Shown: positions 16,744 through 25,475 of the stretch, one piece after another
Numbering within the stretch: position 1 is the stretch's first letter
Layout of the letters: each line of letters begins with the position of its first letter
DNA from: an uncultured Adlercreutzia sp.
GTDB taxonomy: Bacteria > Actinomycetota > Coriobacteriia > Coriobacteriales > Eggerthellaceae
Reading direction: 5' to 3'
Assembly: GCA_910589165.1 (NCBI GenBank)
Contig: CAJUSP010000005.1
Coordinates: forward strand, 1-64,000
Length of the DNA stretch: 64,000 nt
Program-made: the position numbers and the translations under genes
The notes under the pieces: generated by a model
Database searches by the model: none
What the model was told of the DNA's origin: nothing
What the model saw: only the letters and a program-made list of their open reading frames with translations

Positions 16744-18588
16744 TTGGAGACCTTCGAACTTATCTTGTTCCTGCTGGCCGCCGTCATCGCCTCCAGCATT
16801 CTGGAGAAGTTTTTGCCGCGGGTGTCGCTGCCGCTCGTGCAGGTGGCCCTCGGCGTCGTTATCGCGCTGGCCGTGGCCACGCCGCTGGAGTTCGGCATCG
16901 ACGCCGAGCTGCTGCTCATCCTGTTCATCGCGCCGCTGCACTTCAACGAGTCGCGCCATGTGGATTCCGGGGCGCTGTGGAAGAACCGCTGGGGCATCGC
17001 GTCGCTTTCCGTGGGGCTCGTGTTCGCCATCGCCTTCGGTTGCGGGCTCGCCCTGCACGGGCTCGTGCCGGCCATCCCGCTGGCCGCCGCCGTGGCCTTA
17101 GGCGCCGCCATGGGCTCCACCGACGCCGTGGCGGTGACCACCCTTACCCACGACCGCCGCTTCGGGCGTCGCCACGAGGCGCTGCTGAAGGGCGAGGCCC
17201 TGTTCAACGATGTGACGGGCACCGTGGTGTTCCAGTGCTGCATGACCATGATCGCCGCCGGCACGTTCTCGATCGTCCATGCGGGTGAGGAGTTCGCCCT
17301 CGATTTGTTCGGCGGCCTCGTCGGCGGTTTTGTCATGGGGGTGCTCGCCTGGGGGCTGCTCGAGCTTATCCGCCGTGCCGGGCTCGACAACCCGACGCTC
17401 CACGTCATGCTGGAGCTGCTTCTGCCCTTCGTCATCTACCTGGCGGCGAAATCGCTGCACATCGGGGCGGTCATCGCCGTGGTGGCCTCGGGCCTTGCGC
17501 TGTCGCTTCTGCCCCAGCGCCACAGCGCCGAGGCGGCCCGCACCAAGCTGCAGGCCAAAAGCGTGTGGGAGACCATCGAGTTCGTGCTCAACGGCATCAT
17601 CTTCGTCATTCTGGGCATGCAGCTGCCCCGGCTTCTGCGCCCGGCGGCCGACGGCGCCCTCAGCGACCCGGCGGGGCTTTTGGCCATTGTCATCGCGCTC
17701 ACCTTCGTGCTGGAGGCCGTCCGCTTCTGCTGGATTCTGGCCATGGACCTGCGTGCGGCGCGGCGCGAGGGGCGGCCGGTATCGAGCTGCCTCGATAGGG
17801 CCCATCTGAAGGGCACCCTGGCCATGGCCTTCGCCGGCGCCAAGGGCGGCATCACGCTGTCGCTCATGCTGACCATGGGCGCCGCCGTGCCCGACCGCGC
17901 CGAGCTCATCTCGGTGGCCTCGGGCATGATCGTGCTCACGCTTCTGCTGGCGAACTTCGCCGTGCCGGCGCTCGTGCCTTCGAAGCACTCGGCGCGCCGC
18001 ACCCGCGAGCGCGTGGATGCGGAAATCGACTTGGTGTGCCAGGTCATCGCCTCCATCGAGGCCGATGCCCACTTCACCGGCGCCGTACGCGACTCCGCTG
18101 TGGAGACGGTGCCAGGCGCGGAAGGGGAGCGCGCCGATGTTGAGGCCGCGGACGCGGTCGGGGCGCGGCAGGTCATCGACGAGCCCGCCACGGCCATTGT
18201 CATGAAGCGCTACGCCGACCTGCTGCAGGACCTGGCGCCGGCGGCCAGCGCCCCGGCCACCTGTCGCGCCCGGGCCGAGGCGGCTCGGGTTGATGCGCTC
18301 TTCGACCAGCTCGACCAGGTGGCCCGCGACGCCGTGCTGTGGGATGGGGAAGACGACGAGGACGCCTGCGGCGACGCGAGCGCCGCTGCCGGGGAGGGGC
18401 CGCGCAGCATCTCGGCCCACTTCCGGGCCATGCGCGCCACCCACGACGCCATCGAGAACGTGCAGGAGCAGGCCCTCGTGCGTGAGCTGCAGATCATCAA
18501 GGCCCTCGTGGCCGACGGCACCCTCACGGCCGCCCACGCCAAGGAGCTCCGTAACACCGTCTACATCCAGCAACTCGTCCTCGACTAG
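16744..18588 (+). CDS. CPA1-family Na+/H+ antiporter, second paralogue
   Basis: 614 residues with the same layout as the protein at 8805-10847. About twelve membrane segments carry GSTDAVAVTTL and LFNDVTGTVVF (the Asn-Asp pair retained), then GAKGGITLSLML, then a charged cytoplasmic tail of about 190 residues. The two N-termini align closely (LLAAVIASSILEKFLPRVSL here). The TTG start at 16744 has GAGGAG upstream and puts the first helix at the N-terminus. The C-terminal tails of the two proteins differ, which suggests different regulation or ion preference rather than simple redundancy. Confidence 0.9.
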   Translation: METFELILFLLAAVIASSILEKFLPRVSLPLVQVALGVVIALAVATPLEFGIDAELLLILFIAPLHFNESRHVDSGALWKNRWGIASLSVGLVFAIAFGCGLALHGLVPAIPLAAAVALGAAMGSTDAVAVTTLTHDRRFGRRHEALLKGEALFNDVTGTVVFQCCMTMIAAGTFSIVHAGEEFALDLFGGLVGGFVMGVLAWGLLELIRRAGLDNPTLHVMLELLLPFVIYLAAKSLHIGAVIAVVASGLALSLLPQRHSAEAARTKLQAKSVWETIEFVLNGIIFVILGMQLPRLLRPAADGALSDPAGLLAIVIALTFVLEAVRFCWILAMDLRAARREGRPVSSCLDRAHLKGTLAMAFAGAKGGITLSLMLTMGAAVPDRAELISVASGMIVLTLLLANFAVPALVPSKHSARRTRERVDAEIDLVCQVIASIEADAHFTGAVRDSAVETVPGAEGERADVEAADAVGARQVIDEPATAIVMKRYADLLQDLAPAASAPATCRARAEAARVDALFDQLDQVARDAVLWDGEDDEDACGDASAAAGEGPRSISAHFRAMRATHDAIENVQEQALVRELQIIKALVADGTLTAAHAKELRNTVYIQQLVLD

Positions 18589-18604
18589 GGGTGAGACACC
18601 CCTC

Positions 18605-18660
18605 CGGGGCACTGTCTCACGGGACCGGGCGGCAAGGGCATGGCCCTTGCCCTACGGAGG
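18605..18660. repeat. Post-stop repeat (family C, copy 2) next to palindromic repeat family B, copy 1
   Basis: 18605-18621 is the exact 17-base family C word. It pairs through GTCTCAC with GTGAGAC at 18591-18597 as a hairpin after the antiporter stop. 18629-18659 is a family B palindrome: GGCAAGGGC, loop ATG, GCCCTTGCC. Its reverse complement is identical over 31 bases to 37755-37785 inside pglX. Confidence 0.8.
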
Positions 18661-18782
18661 GGAGGCGCGGGCTGCGGGACCGTGGTTTGGGGAGCGGTCT
18701 TGCGGGCCGCTCGTGGGCGGTTTCTGTGGGTTTGGGGGCTAGGCGGCGCGTTTTCGGGGCGGTGCGCTACACTACGAAAGCT

Positions 18783-19463
18783 ATGGTGAACATCCCTTAC
18801 ATAATCTGCGCGGTCTTAAGCTTCATCCCGGCCCTCGTGCTGCACGAGGTGGCCCACGGTTTCGCCGCCTACAAACTGGGCGACCCCACGGCCAAGGCCT
18901 CGGGGCGCCTGTCGCTCAACCCGCTCAAGCACATTGATCCCTTCGGCACCGTTATCCTGCCCGCCATGCTCATGCTCATGGGCTGGCCGGTGTTCGGCTA
19001 CGCGAAGCCGGTGCCCTACAACCCGCGCTACTTCAAGGATCCGCGTCGCGACGACGTCATCGTGGGTCTGGCGGGGCCTTCCGCGAACCTTGCCATGGCG
19101 GCTCTGGCCGCGGCGGTGGCTTGGGGCTGTTCCGGGCTCGTGTCGAACCCCGCCTTCGCCAACAGCGAGCTGTTCGCCTACTTCTACGTGATGTTTTTGC
19201 CCACGTTCGCGCTCATCAACCTCTATCTCATGTTCTTCAACCTGCTGCCCATCCCGCCGCTCGATGGCTCCTCTATCTTCGCTATCCTGCTGCCGCCGAA
19301 GTACCTGCCGAAGTACTACCAGATTCAGCAGTACGCCTTCCCGATCTTCATGATCGCCGTGGTGGTGCTGCCCTACGTGTTCAACTTCAACCCGTTCTCG
19401 TGGTACCTGGGTGCCACGGCGGGCAATCTGTTCGACCTCATGTTCCCCCCGTTTTTCCGGTAA
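18783..19463 (+). CDS. Site-2 protease-like M50 metalloprotease, membrane-embedded
   Basis: 226 residues. Zinc ligands: the HEVAH motif in the first helix (LVLHEVAHGFAAYKLGD) and the C-terminal LLPIPPLDGSSIF (LDG motif). Four to six membrane segments, no PDZ domain, so it belongs to the short S2P group that often precedes scpA. The ATG at 18783 begins the conserved N-terminal helix. A TACACT -10-like box ends 9 bp before it, which would give an almost leaderless mRNA, and no good ribosome binding site is seen. It lies 12 bp upstream of scpA and probably shares its transcript. The substrate is unknown. Confidence 0.9.
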   Translation: MVNIPYIICAVLSFIPALVLHEVAHGFAAYKLGDPTAKASGRLSLNPLKHIDPFGTVILPAMLMLMGWPVFGYAKPVPYNPRYFKDPRRDDVIVGLAGPSANLAMAALAAAVAWGCSGLVSNPAFANSELFAYFYVMFLPTFALINLYLMFFNLLPIPPLDGSSIFAILLPPKYLPKYYQIQQYAFPIFMIAVVVLPYVFNFNPFSWYLGATAGNLFDLMFPPFFR

Positions 19464-19475
19464 GGCGGCCGGCGC

Positions 19476-20267
19476 GTGTCCTACAAAGTTCGCATCGATA
19501 GCTTCGAGGGCCCCTTCGACCTTTTGCTGTACCTGGTAAGCCGCCAGAAGGTGGATATCGGTGCCATCTCCATCACCGAGATCGCCGACCAGTACCTCGA
19601 AGAGGTCTCGCACATGGAGAACCTCGACCTGGACGTGGCCAGCGACTTTCTGCTGGTGGCCTCAACGCTGCTGGAGATCAAGGCTCAAAGCCTCATCCCG
19701 CGCGAGCGCGACGAGCTTGACGAGGACCTAGCCGAGCTCGCCCCCTCCGAGGCCCGCGACATCCTGGTCGAGCGCCTTATGGAGTACAAGAAGTTCAAGA
19801 ACGCCGCCGCCGCGCTGCACGCCCGGTTCGTGTCCGAGGGCCGCATGCACACGCGTCCCTTCGGGCCGGACGCCACCTTCTTGGGGCTCATGCCCGACTT
19901 TTTGGAAGGGGTGTCGCTGGACGCGCTGGCCTACCAGGCGGCCGCGGCCCTGGCCCGGCGCGAGGTGTTCCTGCTGGAAAGCGAGCACATCGCCGCCAAG
20001 CCCATTCCCGTGGAGGTGCACGTGCGCGCCATCCACCAGCGCATCCGCAACGCGAAATCGCTGCGCTTCTCGCAGCTGGTGGGGCCTTCCACCCCCAAGG
20101 ACGTGGCCGTGGTCACGTTCCTGGCCATTCTGGAGCTGTACAAGCGCGTGATGGTGAACCTGACCCAGGACGCCGAGTTCGGGGACATCGCCATCGACTA
20201 CATCGAGGGCTCCGGCGAGCTCATCTTGGACGGCGATGACGCCCTCACCTCGGTGGGGGAGGAGTAG
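19476..20267 (+). CDS. scpA: Segregation and condensation protein A
   Basis: 263 residues. ScpA is the kleisin that joins Smc heads with ScpB in the chromosome condensin. The N-terminus VRIDSFEGPFDLLLYLVSRQKVDIGAISITEIADQYL is the family hallmark, and the C-terminal winged helix includes VVTFLAILELYKR. The GTG start at 19476 agrees with the conserved N-terminus. scpB follows 7 bp downstream. The protein is cytoplasmic and nucleoid associated. Confidence 0.96.
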   Translation: MSYKVRIDSFEGPFDLLLYLVSRQKVDIGAISITEIADQYLEEVSHMENLDLDVASDFLLVASTLLEIKAQSLIPRERDELDEDLAELAPSEARDILVERLMEYKKFKNAAAALHARFVSEGRMHTRPFGPDATFLGLMPDFLEGVSLDALAYQAAAALARREVFLLESEHIAAKPIPVEVHVRAIHQRIRNAKSLRFSQLVGPSTPKDVAVVTFLAILELYKRVMVNLTQDAEFGDIAIDYIEGSGELILDGDDALTSVGEE

Positions 20268-20274
20268 GAGACAC

Positions 20275-21189
20275 ATGTTTCAGGGATTGCAAGCCGACCA
20301 GCTGGCCGGCGCCATCGAGGCCATGCTGTTCGTGACCGACGAGCCGGTGGGCACCATCACGCTCGCCGAGATGCTGGAATGCGATGTGGCGCAGGTGGAG
20401 GCGGCGCTCGTGGCCCTGCGGGCCGATTTGGAGCAGCGCGGCTCGGGCATCCAGCTGCGCGAGGTGGCCGGCGGCTGGCGGCTGTTCACGCACCCGGCCT
20501 ACCACGAGCTCATCGAGAAGTACGTGCTGTCGTGGGACACGCGGAAGCTGTCCGGCGCGGCCATGGAGACGCTCGCCATTGTGGCCTACACCCAGCCGGT
20601 CACCCGCGCCGGCGTGGCCAGCGTGCGCGGCGTGAACTCCGACAGCCCCCTGAACTCGCTCGTGGAGAAGGGGCTCGTGCGCGAGGTGGGCACGGCGGAC
20701 ACCCCGGGCAACCCCACGCTGTACGGCACCACCCGCGGCTTTCTGGAGAAGTTCGGCCTGCGCAGCCCCGCCGACCTGCCGGATTTGGCCGACTTCGCCC
20801 CTGACGAGGAGACGCGCCGGCTCATCACCGAGCGTTTGAGCGCCACCCGCGAGGACGCGGCGGTCTCCGACGACGAGGCTCGTACCCTCGCCCGCGGCCT
20901 TATGGGCGAGGACGCTGCCGAGGGCGACGCCGAGGCGCTGCTGTTTGATGAGGAGATGTACGCCGGCCTCGATGCGGCGGCCCAGACTCTGGCGAGCGTG
21001 GCGGCCGAGGAGCGCGGGGCCGAGGTTCTACGTGAGGAAGAAGGCGCTGCGGCGGCTGACGATGGGGCTGCGCCTCGCGAGGCGGGCAAGTCCGCCGAGG
21101 CCATGTTTGCCGAGGCCATCGCGAGCACCCTCGGCGTCGTCGAGAAGATCGACTTCGACTCCCTGACGTTCGAAACGGACGACGAGTAG
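20275..21189 (+). CDS. scpB: Segregation and condensation protein B with acidic C-terminal extension
   Basis: 304 residues. Two winged-helix domains lie in the first 185 residues (IEAMLFVTDEPV..., then KLSGAAMETLAIVAYTQPVTRAGVASVRGVNSD with the TLYGTT and FLEKFGL motifs). The last 110 residues are an Ala/Glu/Asp-rich extension that most ScpB proteins lack; its function is unknown. The ATG at 20275 has GGAGTAGGAGA ahead of it and overlaps nothing. It forms an operon with scpA before it and rluB 3 bp after it. Confidence 0.95.
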   Translation: MFQGLQADQLAGAIEAMLFVTDEPVGTITLAEMLECDVAQVEAALVALRADLEQRGSGIQLREVAGGWRLFTHPAYHELIEKYVLSWDTRKLSGAAMETLAIVAYTQPVTRAGVASVRGVNSDSPLNSLVEKGLVREVGTADTPGNPTLYGTTRGFLEKFGLRSPADLPDLADFAPDEETRRLITERLSATREDAAVSDDEARTLARGLMGEDAAEGDAEALLFDEEMYAGLDAAAQTLASVAAEERGAEVLREEEGAAAADDGAAPREAGKSAEAMFAEAIASTLGVVEKIDFDSLTFETDDE

Positions 21190-21192
21190 CCC

Positions 21193-22014
21193 GTGGAAGA
21201 GATGCGGCTCCAGAAATTCCTGGCGCGGGCAGGGGTGGCCTCGCGGCGCCATGCCGAGGAGCTGATCGCCGCCGGCCGCGTGACGGTGAACGGCGCGGTG
21301 GTGGCTGAGATGGGGGCGAAGGTGGACCCGGCAACCGACGAGGTAGCCGTCGACGGCGCGCCCGTGGCCCTGCCCGACGAGAATGTCACCTTCATGCTGC
21401 ACAAGCCGGCCGGCTACGTCACCACCATGAGCGACCCCCAGGGTCGCCCCACGGTGGCCGAGCTGGTGGACGTGCCGGCGCACCCGGGGCTTTTCCCCGT
21501 GGGGCGCCTCGACACCGATACTACGGGGCTTCTGCTGTTCACCACCGACGGCGAGCTGGGCCACGGCCTTCTGCACCCGCGCCAGCACGTGACCAAGCGC
21601 TATCTGGCCCTGGTGGAGGGCGCGCTTACCGAGGCTGACGCCCGCCGCCTGCGCGAGGGCGTCACGCTGGAAGACGGCCCCACGCTGCCGGCTGACGTGC
21701 GCATCCTCGCCGACGCCGAGGCCGAGCGCGCCGCGGCCCTCATCGGCGACGACGGCGCCTCCAGCGGCCAGCGGCAGCGCCACGGCGGCAAGCGCTCGCG
21801 CGCCGCGCTCGCCCAAGGGGGCACCTACGTGGAAGTGGGCCTGCGCGAGGGCCGCAAGCGCCAGGTGCGCCGCATGCTCGCGGCCGTGGGTCACCCGGTC
21901 ATCGCCCTGCACCGCCAAAGCTTCGGCCCGCTTGATCTGGGGGAGCTGCCCCGGGGCCACGCGCGCCGGCTCACCGACGCCGAGGTGGCCGCACTAAAGG
22001 CGGCCGCCCGCTAG
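21193..22014 (+). CDS. rluB: 23S rRNA pseudouridine synthase (RluB/RsuA family)
   Basis: 273 residues. The N-terminal S4 RNA-binding domain (RLQKFLARAGVASRRHAEELIAAGRVTVNG) is followed by the RsuA-type catalytic domain with GRLDTDTTGLLLFTTDGEL, whose first Asp is the catalytic residue, and GRKRQVRRMLAAVGHPV. It isomerises uridine in 23S rRNA. An Ala/Gln/Arg-rich insertion (about residues 185-205) precedes the last motif. Start: GTG 21193, with an ATG three codons later as an alternative. It is last in the M50-scpA-scpB-rluB run. In related genomes tyrA-aroA-cmk commonly follow, but here they resume only at 48695. Confidence 0.94.
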   Translation: MEEMRLQKFLARAGVASRRHAEELIAAGRVTVNGAVVAEMGAKVDPATDEVAVDGAPVALPDENVTFMLHKPAGYVTTMSDPQGRPTVAELVDVPAHPGLFPVGRLDTDTTGLLLFTTDGELGHGLLHPRQHVTKRYLALVEGALTEADARRLREGVTLEDGPTLPADVRILADAEAERAAALIGDDGASSGQRQRHGGKRSRAALAQGGTYVEVGLREGRKRQVRRMLAAVGHPVIALHRQSFGPLDLGELPRGHARRLTDAEVAALKAAAR

Positions 22015-22171
22015 CCCATAGGCGCCACCCATGGCCCTATGGCGAAAAGCTATGGAAAACCCTCATGATTGGCGCGCCCGCCAGCGCACCCCGCGGCTAT
22101 AATACGCGCCAGTGAAGGATACCGCTGCACTTGGGAGAGGCCCGAGGCGGCAGGATCGAAAGGAAGTAACC

Positions 22172-22996
22172 ATGGCTGTTACGGTATCTACGTGTCTTCA
22201 AATGAAGGCCGAGGGCAAAAAGATCTCCATGATCACCGCCTACGACTACACCACCGCGCGTTTGGTGGACGAGGCGGGCATCGATACCATCCTCGTCGGC
22301 GACTCGCTCGGCAACGTCATGCTTGGCCTGGGCGACACCGTCTCGGTGACCATGGAGGACATGATCCACCATTGTGCTGCTGTCGCCCGCGGCACCAAGA
22401 ACGCCCTTGTCATTTGCGACATGCCCTTCATGTCGTACCAGGCCAGCGTGTACGACGCGGTGGTGAACGCCGGGCGCCTCATGAAGGAGGGCCGCGCGAA
22501 CGCCGTGAAGCTTGAGGGCGGCGTAGAGGTGGCCGAGCACATCCGCGCCATCGTGAGCGCGCAGATTCCCGTATGCGCCCACATCGGCCTCACGCCCCAG
22601 GGCATCAACGCGCTGGGCGGCTTCAAGGTGCAGGGCAAGACCGCCGATTCCGCCCGCAAGCTTCTGGAAGACGCCCGTGCCGTGGAAGAGGCCGGCGCCT
22701 TCGCCGTGGTGCTGGAGGCCATTCCCGCCGCCCTGGCCGCCCGCGTGTCCGAAGAGCTGACCATTCCCACCATCGGCATCGGCGCCGGGGCCGGCTGCGA
22801 CGGCCAGGTGCTCGTGAACCAGGATATGCTCGGCATGTTCCACGACTTCACGCCGAAGTTCGTGCGCCGCTTCGCCGAGGTGGGCGACATCATGCGCGAG
22901 GCCTACGCGGAATACGACCGCTGCGTGAAGGACGGCACCTTCCCGGGCGCCGAGCACACCTACGCCGCCCCCGAGGGCGTCCTCGAGAACCTGTAG
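22172..22996 (+). CDS. panB: 3-methyl-2-oxobutanoate hydroxymethyltransferase
   Basis: First committed enzyme of pantothenate synthesis: it adds a hydroxymethyl group from methylene-THF to ketoisovalerate. 274 residues. Metal and substrate motifs: AYDYTTARLVDEAGID, VGDSLGNVMLGLGDT, CDMPFMSYQ, VKLEGG, GHIGLTPQ-like AHIGLTPQG, and TIGIGAGAGCDGQVLV. The ATG follows AAAGGAAG. A TATAAT box lies about 70 bp upstream. panC begins 10 bp after it, so panB-panC-panD form one operon. Confidence 0.97.
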   Translation: MAVTVSTCLQMKAEGKKISMITAYDYTTARLVDEAGIDTILVGDSLGNVMLGLGDTVSVTMEDMIHHCAAVARGTKNALVICDMPFMSYQASVYDAVVNAGRLMKEGRANAVKLEGGVEVAEHIRAIVSAQIPVCAHIGLTPQGINALGGFKVQGKTADSARKLLEDARAVEEAGAFAVVLEAIPAALAARVSEELTIPTIGIGAGAGCDGQVLVNQDMLGMFHDFTPKFVRRFAEVGDIMREAYAEYDRCVKDGTFPGAEHTYAAPEGVLENL

Positions 22997-23006
22997 GAGG
23001 CACGCC

Positions 23007-23858
23007 ATGCAGATCATCGAAACCGTTGCCGGCGTGAAGGAGCAGGTGGCCGCCTGGAAGGCCGCTGGGCTCACTATCGGCCTCGTGCCCACCATGGGTG
23101 CGCTGCACGAGGGTCACGAGAGCCTGATGGAGGCAGCGCGCGCTGCCTGCGACAAAGTGGTGGTGTCCGTGTTCGTGAACCCGCTGCAGTTCGGCCCCGA
23201 CGAGGACTACGACGCCTACCCGCGCGACATTGCCCGCGACGGTGCCGTCTGCGCGGCCCATGGCGTCGATGCGGTGTTCCATCCGACGCCCGAGGAAATG
23301 TACGGCCCCGCCTTCAACACCTACGTGGTCATGGAAGCCCTCACCGACGCGCTCTGCGGCGCCTCGCGGCCGGGGCACTTCCGCGGCGTGTGCACCGTGG
23401 TGACGAAGCTCTTCAACATCGTTCAGCCCGACTTCGCCTTCTTCGGCCAGAAAGACGCCCAGCAGCTGGCCATCATCAAGCGCATGGTGGCCGATTTGAA
23501 CATGAACCTCAAGGTGGTGGGCTGCCCCATCGTGCGCGAGGAGGACGGCCTGGCGAAAAGCTCGCGCAACGCCTACCTGTCGCCCGACGAGCGCCAGGCG
23601 GCCCTGGTGCTGTCGCGGGCCGTGCGCGCCGGCGAGGCGGCCGTGCGTGCCGGCGAGCGCGACGCGGCCGCCGTGAAACGGCAGATGAGCGCCATCATCG
23701 AGGCCGATCCCCTGGCGCGCATCGACTACGTGGAGGTAGTGGACGGCGCCACCATGCAGCCGGTGAACACCCTCGGCCGCTCGGTGCTGGCGGCCCTGGC
23801 CGTCTACATCGGCTCAACGCGCCTCATCGACAACTTCATCTACGAGGAGGGGGAGTAG
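23007..23858 (+). CDS. panC: Pantoate-beta-alanine ligase (pantothenate synthetase)
   Basis: 283 residues. Joins pantoate and beta-alanine with ATP. HIGH-like VPTMGALHEGHESLM at residues 29-43, SVFVNPLQFGPDEDYDAYPR, RPGHFRGVCTVVTKLFNIVQPDFAFFGQKDAQQ, and the KSSRNAYLSPDER loop in place of KMSKS. The start ATG follows GTAGGAGG. Only 3 bp separate it from panD. Confidence 0.97.
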   Translation: MQIIETVAGVKEQVAAWKAAGLTIGLVPTMGALHEGHESLMEAARAACDKVVVSVFVNPLQFGPDEDYDAYPRDIARDGAVCAAHGVDAVFHPTPEEMYGPAFNTYVVMEALTDALCGASRPGHFRGVCTVVTKLFNIVQPDFAFFGQKDAQQLAIIKRMVADLNMNLKVVGCPIVREEDGLAKSSRNAYLSPDERQAALVLSRAVRAGEAAVRAGERDAAAVKRQMSAIIEADPLARIDYVEVVDGATMQPVNTLGRSVLAALAVYIGSTRLIDNFIYEEGE

Positions 23859-23861
23859 GCC

Positions 23862-24260
23862 GTGCTGCTGAACGTGCTGAAGGGGAAGATCCACCGCGCC
23901 CGTGTGGTGCAGGCCGAGCTCGACTACGTGGGCTCCATCACCATCGACCCGGTGCTTTCCGAGGCCGCGGGCATCTTGGAATACGAGAAGGTGCAGGTGG
24001 TCGACATCGACAACGGCAACCGCTTCGAGACCTACGTCATCGCCGGCGAGCCGGGCAGTGGCATGATCTGCGTGAACGGCGCCGCGGCCCACTGCGTCGA
24101 GCCGGGCCACAAGGTGATCATCATGGCCTACGCGCAGATGACGCCTGAGGAGTTCGCCGATCCGGCCCATGCGCCGCGCGTCGTGTTCGTCGATGACGGC
24201 AACGGCATTGCCCGCGTTACGCGCTATGAGAAGCATGGAAGACTTGAGGATATGGCGTAG
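23862..24260 (+). CDS. panD: Aspartate 1-decarboxylase proenzyme
   Basis: 132 residues. Makes beta-alanine from aspartate with a pyruvoyl cofactor formed by self-cleavage between Gly24 and Ser25; the site is visible as YVGSITID. Downstream, NGAAAHCVEPGH and the tail PRVVFVDDGN are conserved. GTG start at 23862, preceded by GGAGGGGGAG. Last gene of panBCD; a family A palindrome follows before the panE-like gene. Confidence 0.97.
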   Translation: MLLNVLKGKIHRARVVQAELDYVGSITIDPVLSEAAGILEYEKVQVVDIDNGNRFETYVIAGEPGSGMICVNGAAAHCVEPGHKVIIMAYAQMTPEEFADPAHAPRVVFVDDGNGIARVTRYEKHGRLEDMA

Positions 24261-24280
24261 GGGCTCTGCCGGGATCGGGC

Positions 24281-24382
24281 TACGGGGTAGTGCTCAGTCG
24301 CTCAGACAGTCCTCGCTCGGCGGAAATGTCCACTGGACATTTCCGTTCGCTGCGGAACTCGCTTGATGAGCACCACCCCGTA
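24281..24382. repeat. Palindromic repeat family A, copy 2
   Basis: Outer arms TACGGGGTAGTGCTCA and TGAGCACCACCCCGTA pair with one mismatch. The inner palindrome is GGAAATGTCCACTGGACATTTCC. It is nearly identical to the copy at 51901-52002, and the similarity continues about 20 bp past the right arm (CTCTACNCTCAACTCTTGT). Confidence 0.88.
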
Positions 24383-24441
24383 TCCCTCTACACTCAACTC
24401 TTGTTGAATTTTTGACGCCTAACCTTGGGAAGGGCCTTGTA

Positions 24442-25386
24442 ATGAACGATGTGAAGCGGGTGGCTGTTGTGGGGTTCGGGTCCCTCGGGGCCATGTATGC
24501 GGGGTGCTTTGGGCGCGCTATGGGGGCTGGCGGGGTGTTCGTGGTGGCCGATGAGGCGCGCACGGCAACCTACCGCAGCGAGCCGACGGTGTTCAATGGC
24601 GAGCCCATTGCCGCCACCTATCTTACTTACGAAGAGGCTGCCGAACAGGCGCGCGCGATGCCCTTCGACGTGGTGCTCTATGCGGTGAAGTTCGGCGCGC
24701 TGGAGGAGGCCATGGCCCAAAGCGCGCCGATGGTGGGACCGGACACGGCGGTGATCTCGGTGCTCAACGGTATTACGAGCGAGGAGGTGCTGGCCGAGCG
24801 CTTCGGGTGGGAGCGGGTGCTCTTGTGCGTGGCCCAGCAGATGGACGCGCGGAAGGTGGGCTTCACCGTCACCGCTGGCTGTGTGGGCGTTATGGCGCTC
24901 GGCGTGCGCGACGCCGGCGACCCCGTTCAGCGGGCCAACCTGGCGCGGGTGACGATGTGGCTCGATGCCATCGGGCAGCCCTACCTTTGCCCCGACGACA
25001 TCCAGCACCAGCTGTGGGGCAAGCTCATCTGCAACGTGGGCGTGAACCAGGCCTGCGCCGTCTACGACTGCTGCTTCTCCGGTATCCAGGCGGAAGGCGA
25101 GGCGCGCCGGGCCATGATCGCCGCCATGAACGAGGTGGCCGTCGTGGGCCGGGCCTGCGGTATCGCCCTGACCGACGCCGACGTGGCCTACTGGCTCGAC
25201 ATCATCGACCATCTGAACCCCGCCGGCCTTCCCAGCCTGCGCCAAGACGTGCTCGCCGGCCGCCCCACCGAGGTGGACCTGTTCGCCGGAACCATCAGCC
25301 GTCTCGGGCGCGCCCACGGCATTCCCACGCCACAGAACGACGAGTTTTTGCGCCGCATCCGGGAGATAGAAGCGTCCTACTTATAG
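24442..25386 (+). CDS. panE: 2-dehydropantoate 2-reductase family protein (PanE/ApbA)
   Basis: 314 residues. N-terminal NAD(P)-binding motif VAVVGFGSLGAMYAGCFG (GxGxxG variant), then YAVKFGALEEA, SVLNGI, and the C-terminal dehydrogenase domain with LWGKLICNVGVNQACA (catalytic Lys) and RPTEVDLFAGTISRLGRAHGIPTPQNDEF. It reduces ketopantoate to pantoate, completing the pathway beside panBCD. The ATG at 24442 was chosen for the conserved N-terminus and a GGAAGGG ribosome binding site. It is separated from panD by a family A repeat, so it may be a separate transcript. Confidence 0.88.
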   Translation: MNDVKRVAVVGFGSLGAMYAGCFGRAMGAGGVFVVADEARTATYRSEPTVFNGEPIAATYLTYEEAAEQARAMPFDVVLYAVKFGALEEAMAQSAPMVGPDTAVISVLNGITSEEVLAERFGWERVLLCVAQQMDARKVGFTVTAGCVGVMALGVRDAGDPVQRANLARVTMWLDAIGQPYLCPDDIQHQLWGKLICNVGVNQACAVYDCCFSGIQAEGEARRAMIAAMNEVAVVGRACGIALTDADVAYWLDIIDHLNPAGLPSLRQDVLAGRPTEVDLFAGTISRLGRAHGIPTPQNDEFLRRIREIEASYL

Positions 25387-25475
25387 TTCACTTACAGGTA
25401 ACATTTGCCTGACCGCTTTCTAACAGTGCTAAACTGGCGTTGAGAGACTGTTACCAATGCCCGAGGAAGCGCGCT

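Noticed and set aside
8805..18588. Two antiporter genes as a recent tandem duplication
   Set aside because: The protein cores are alike, but DNA identity is low, the C-terminal domains differ, and several unrelated genes lie between. Old paralogues are more likely.
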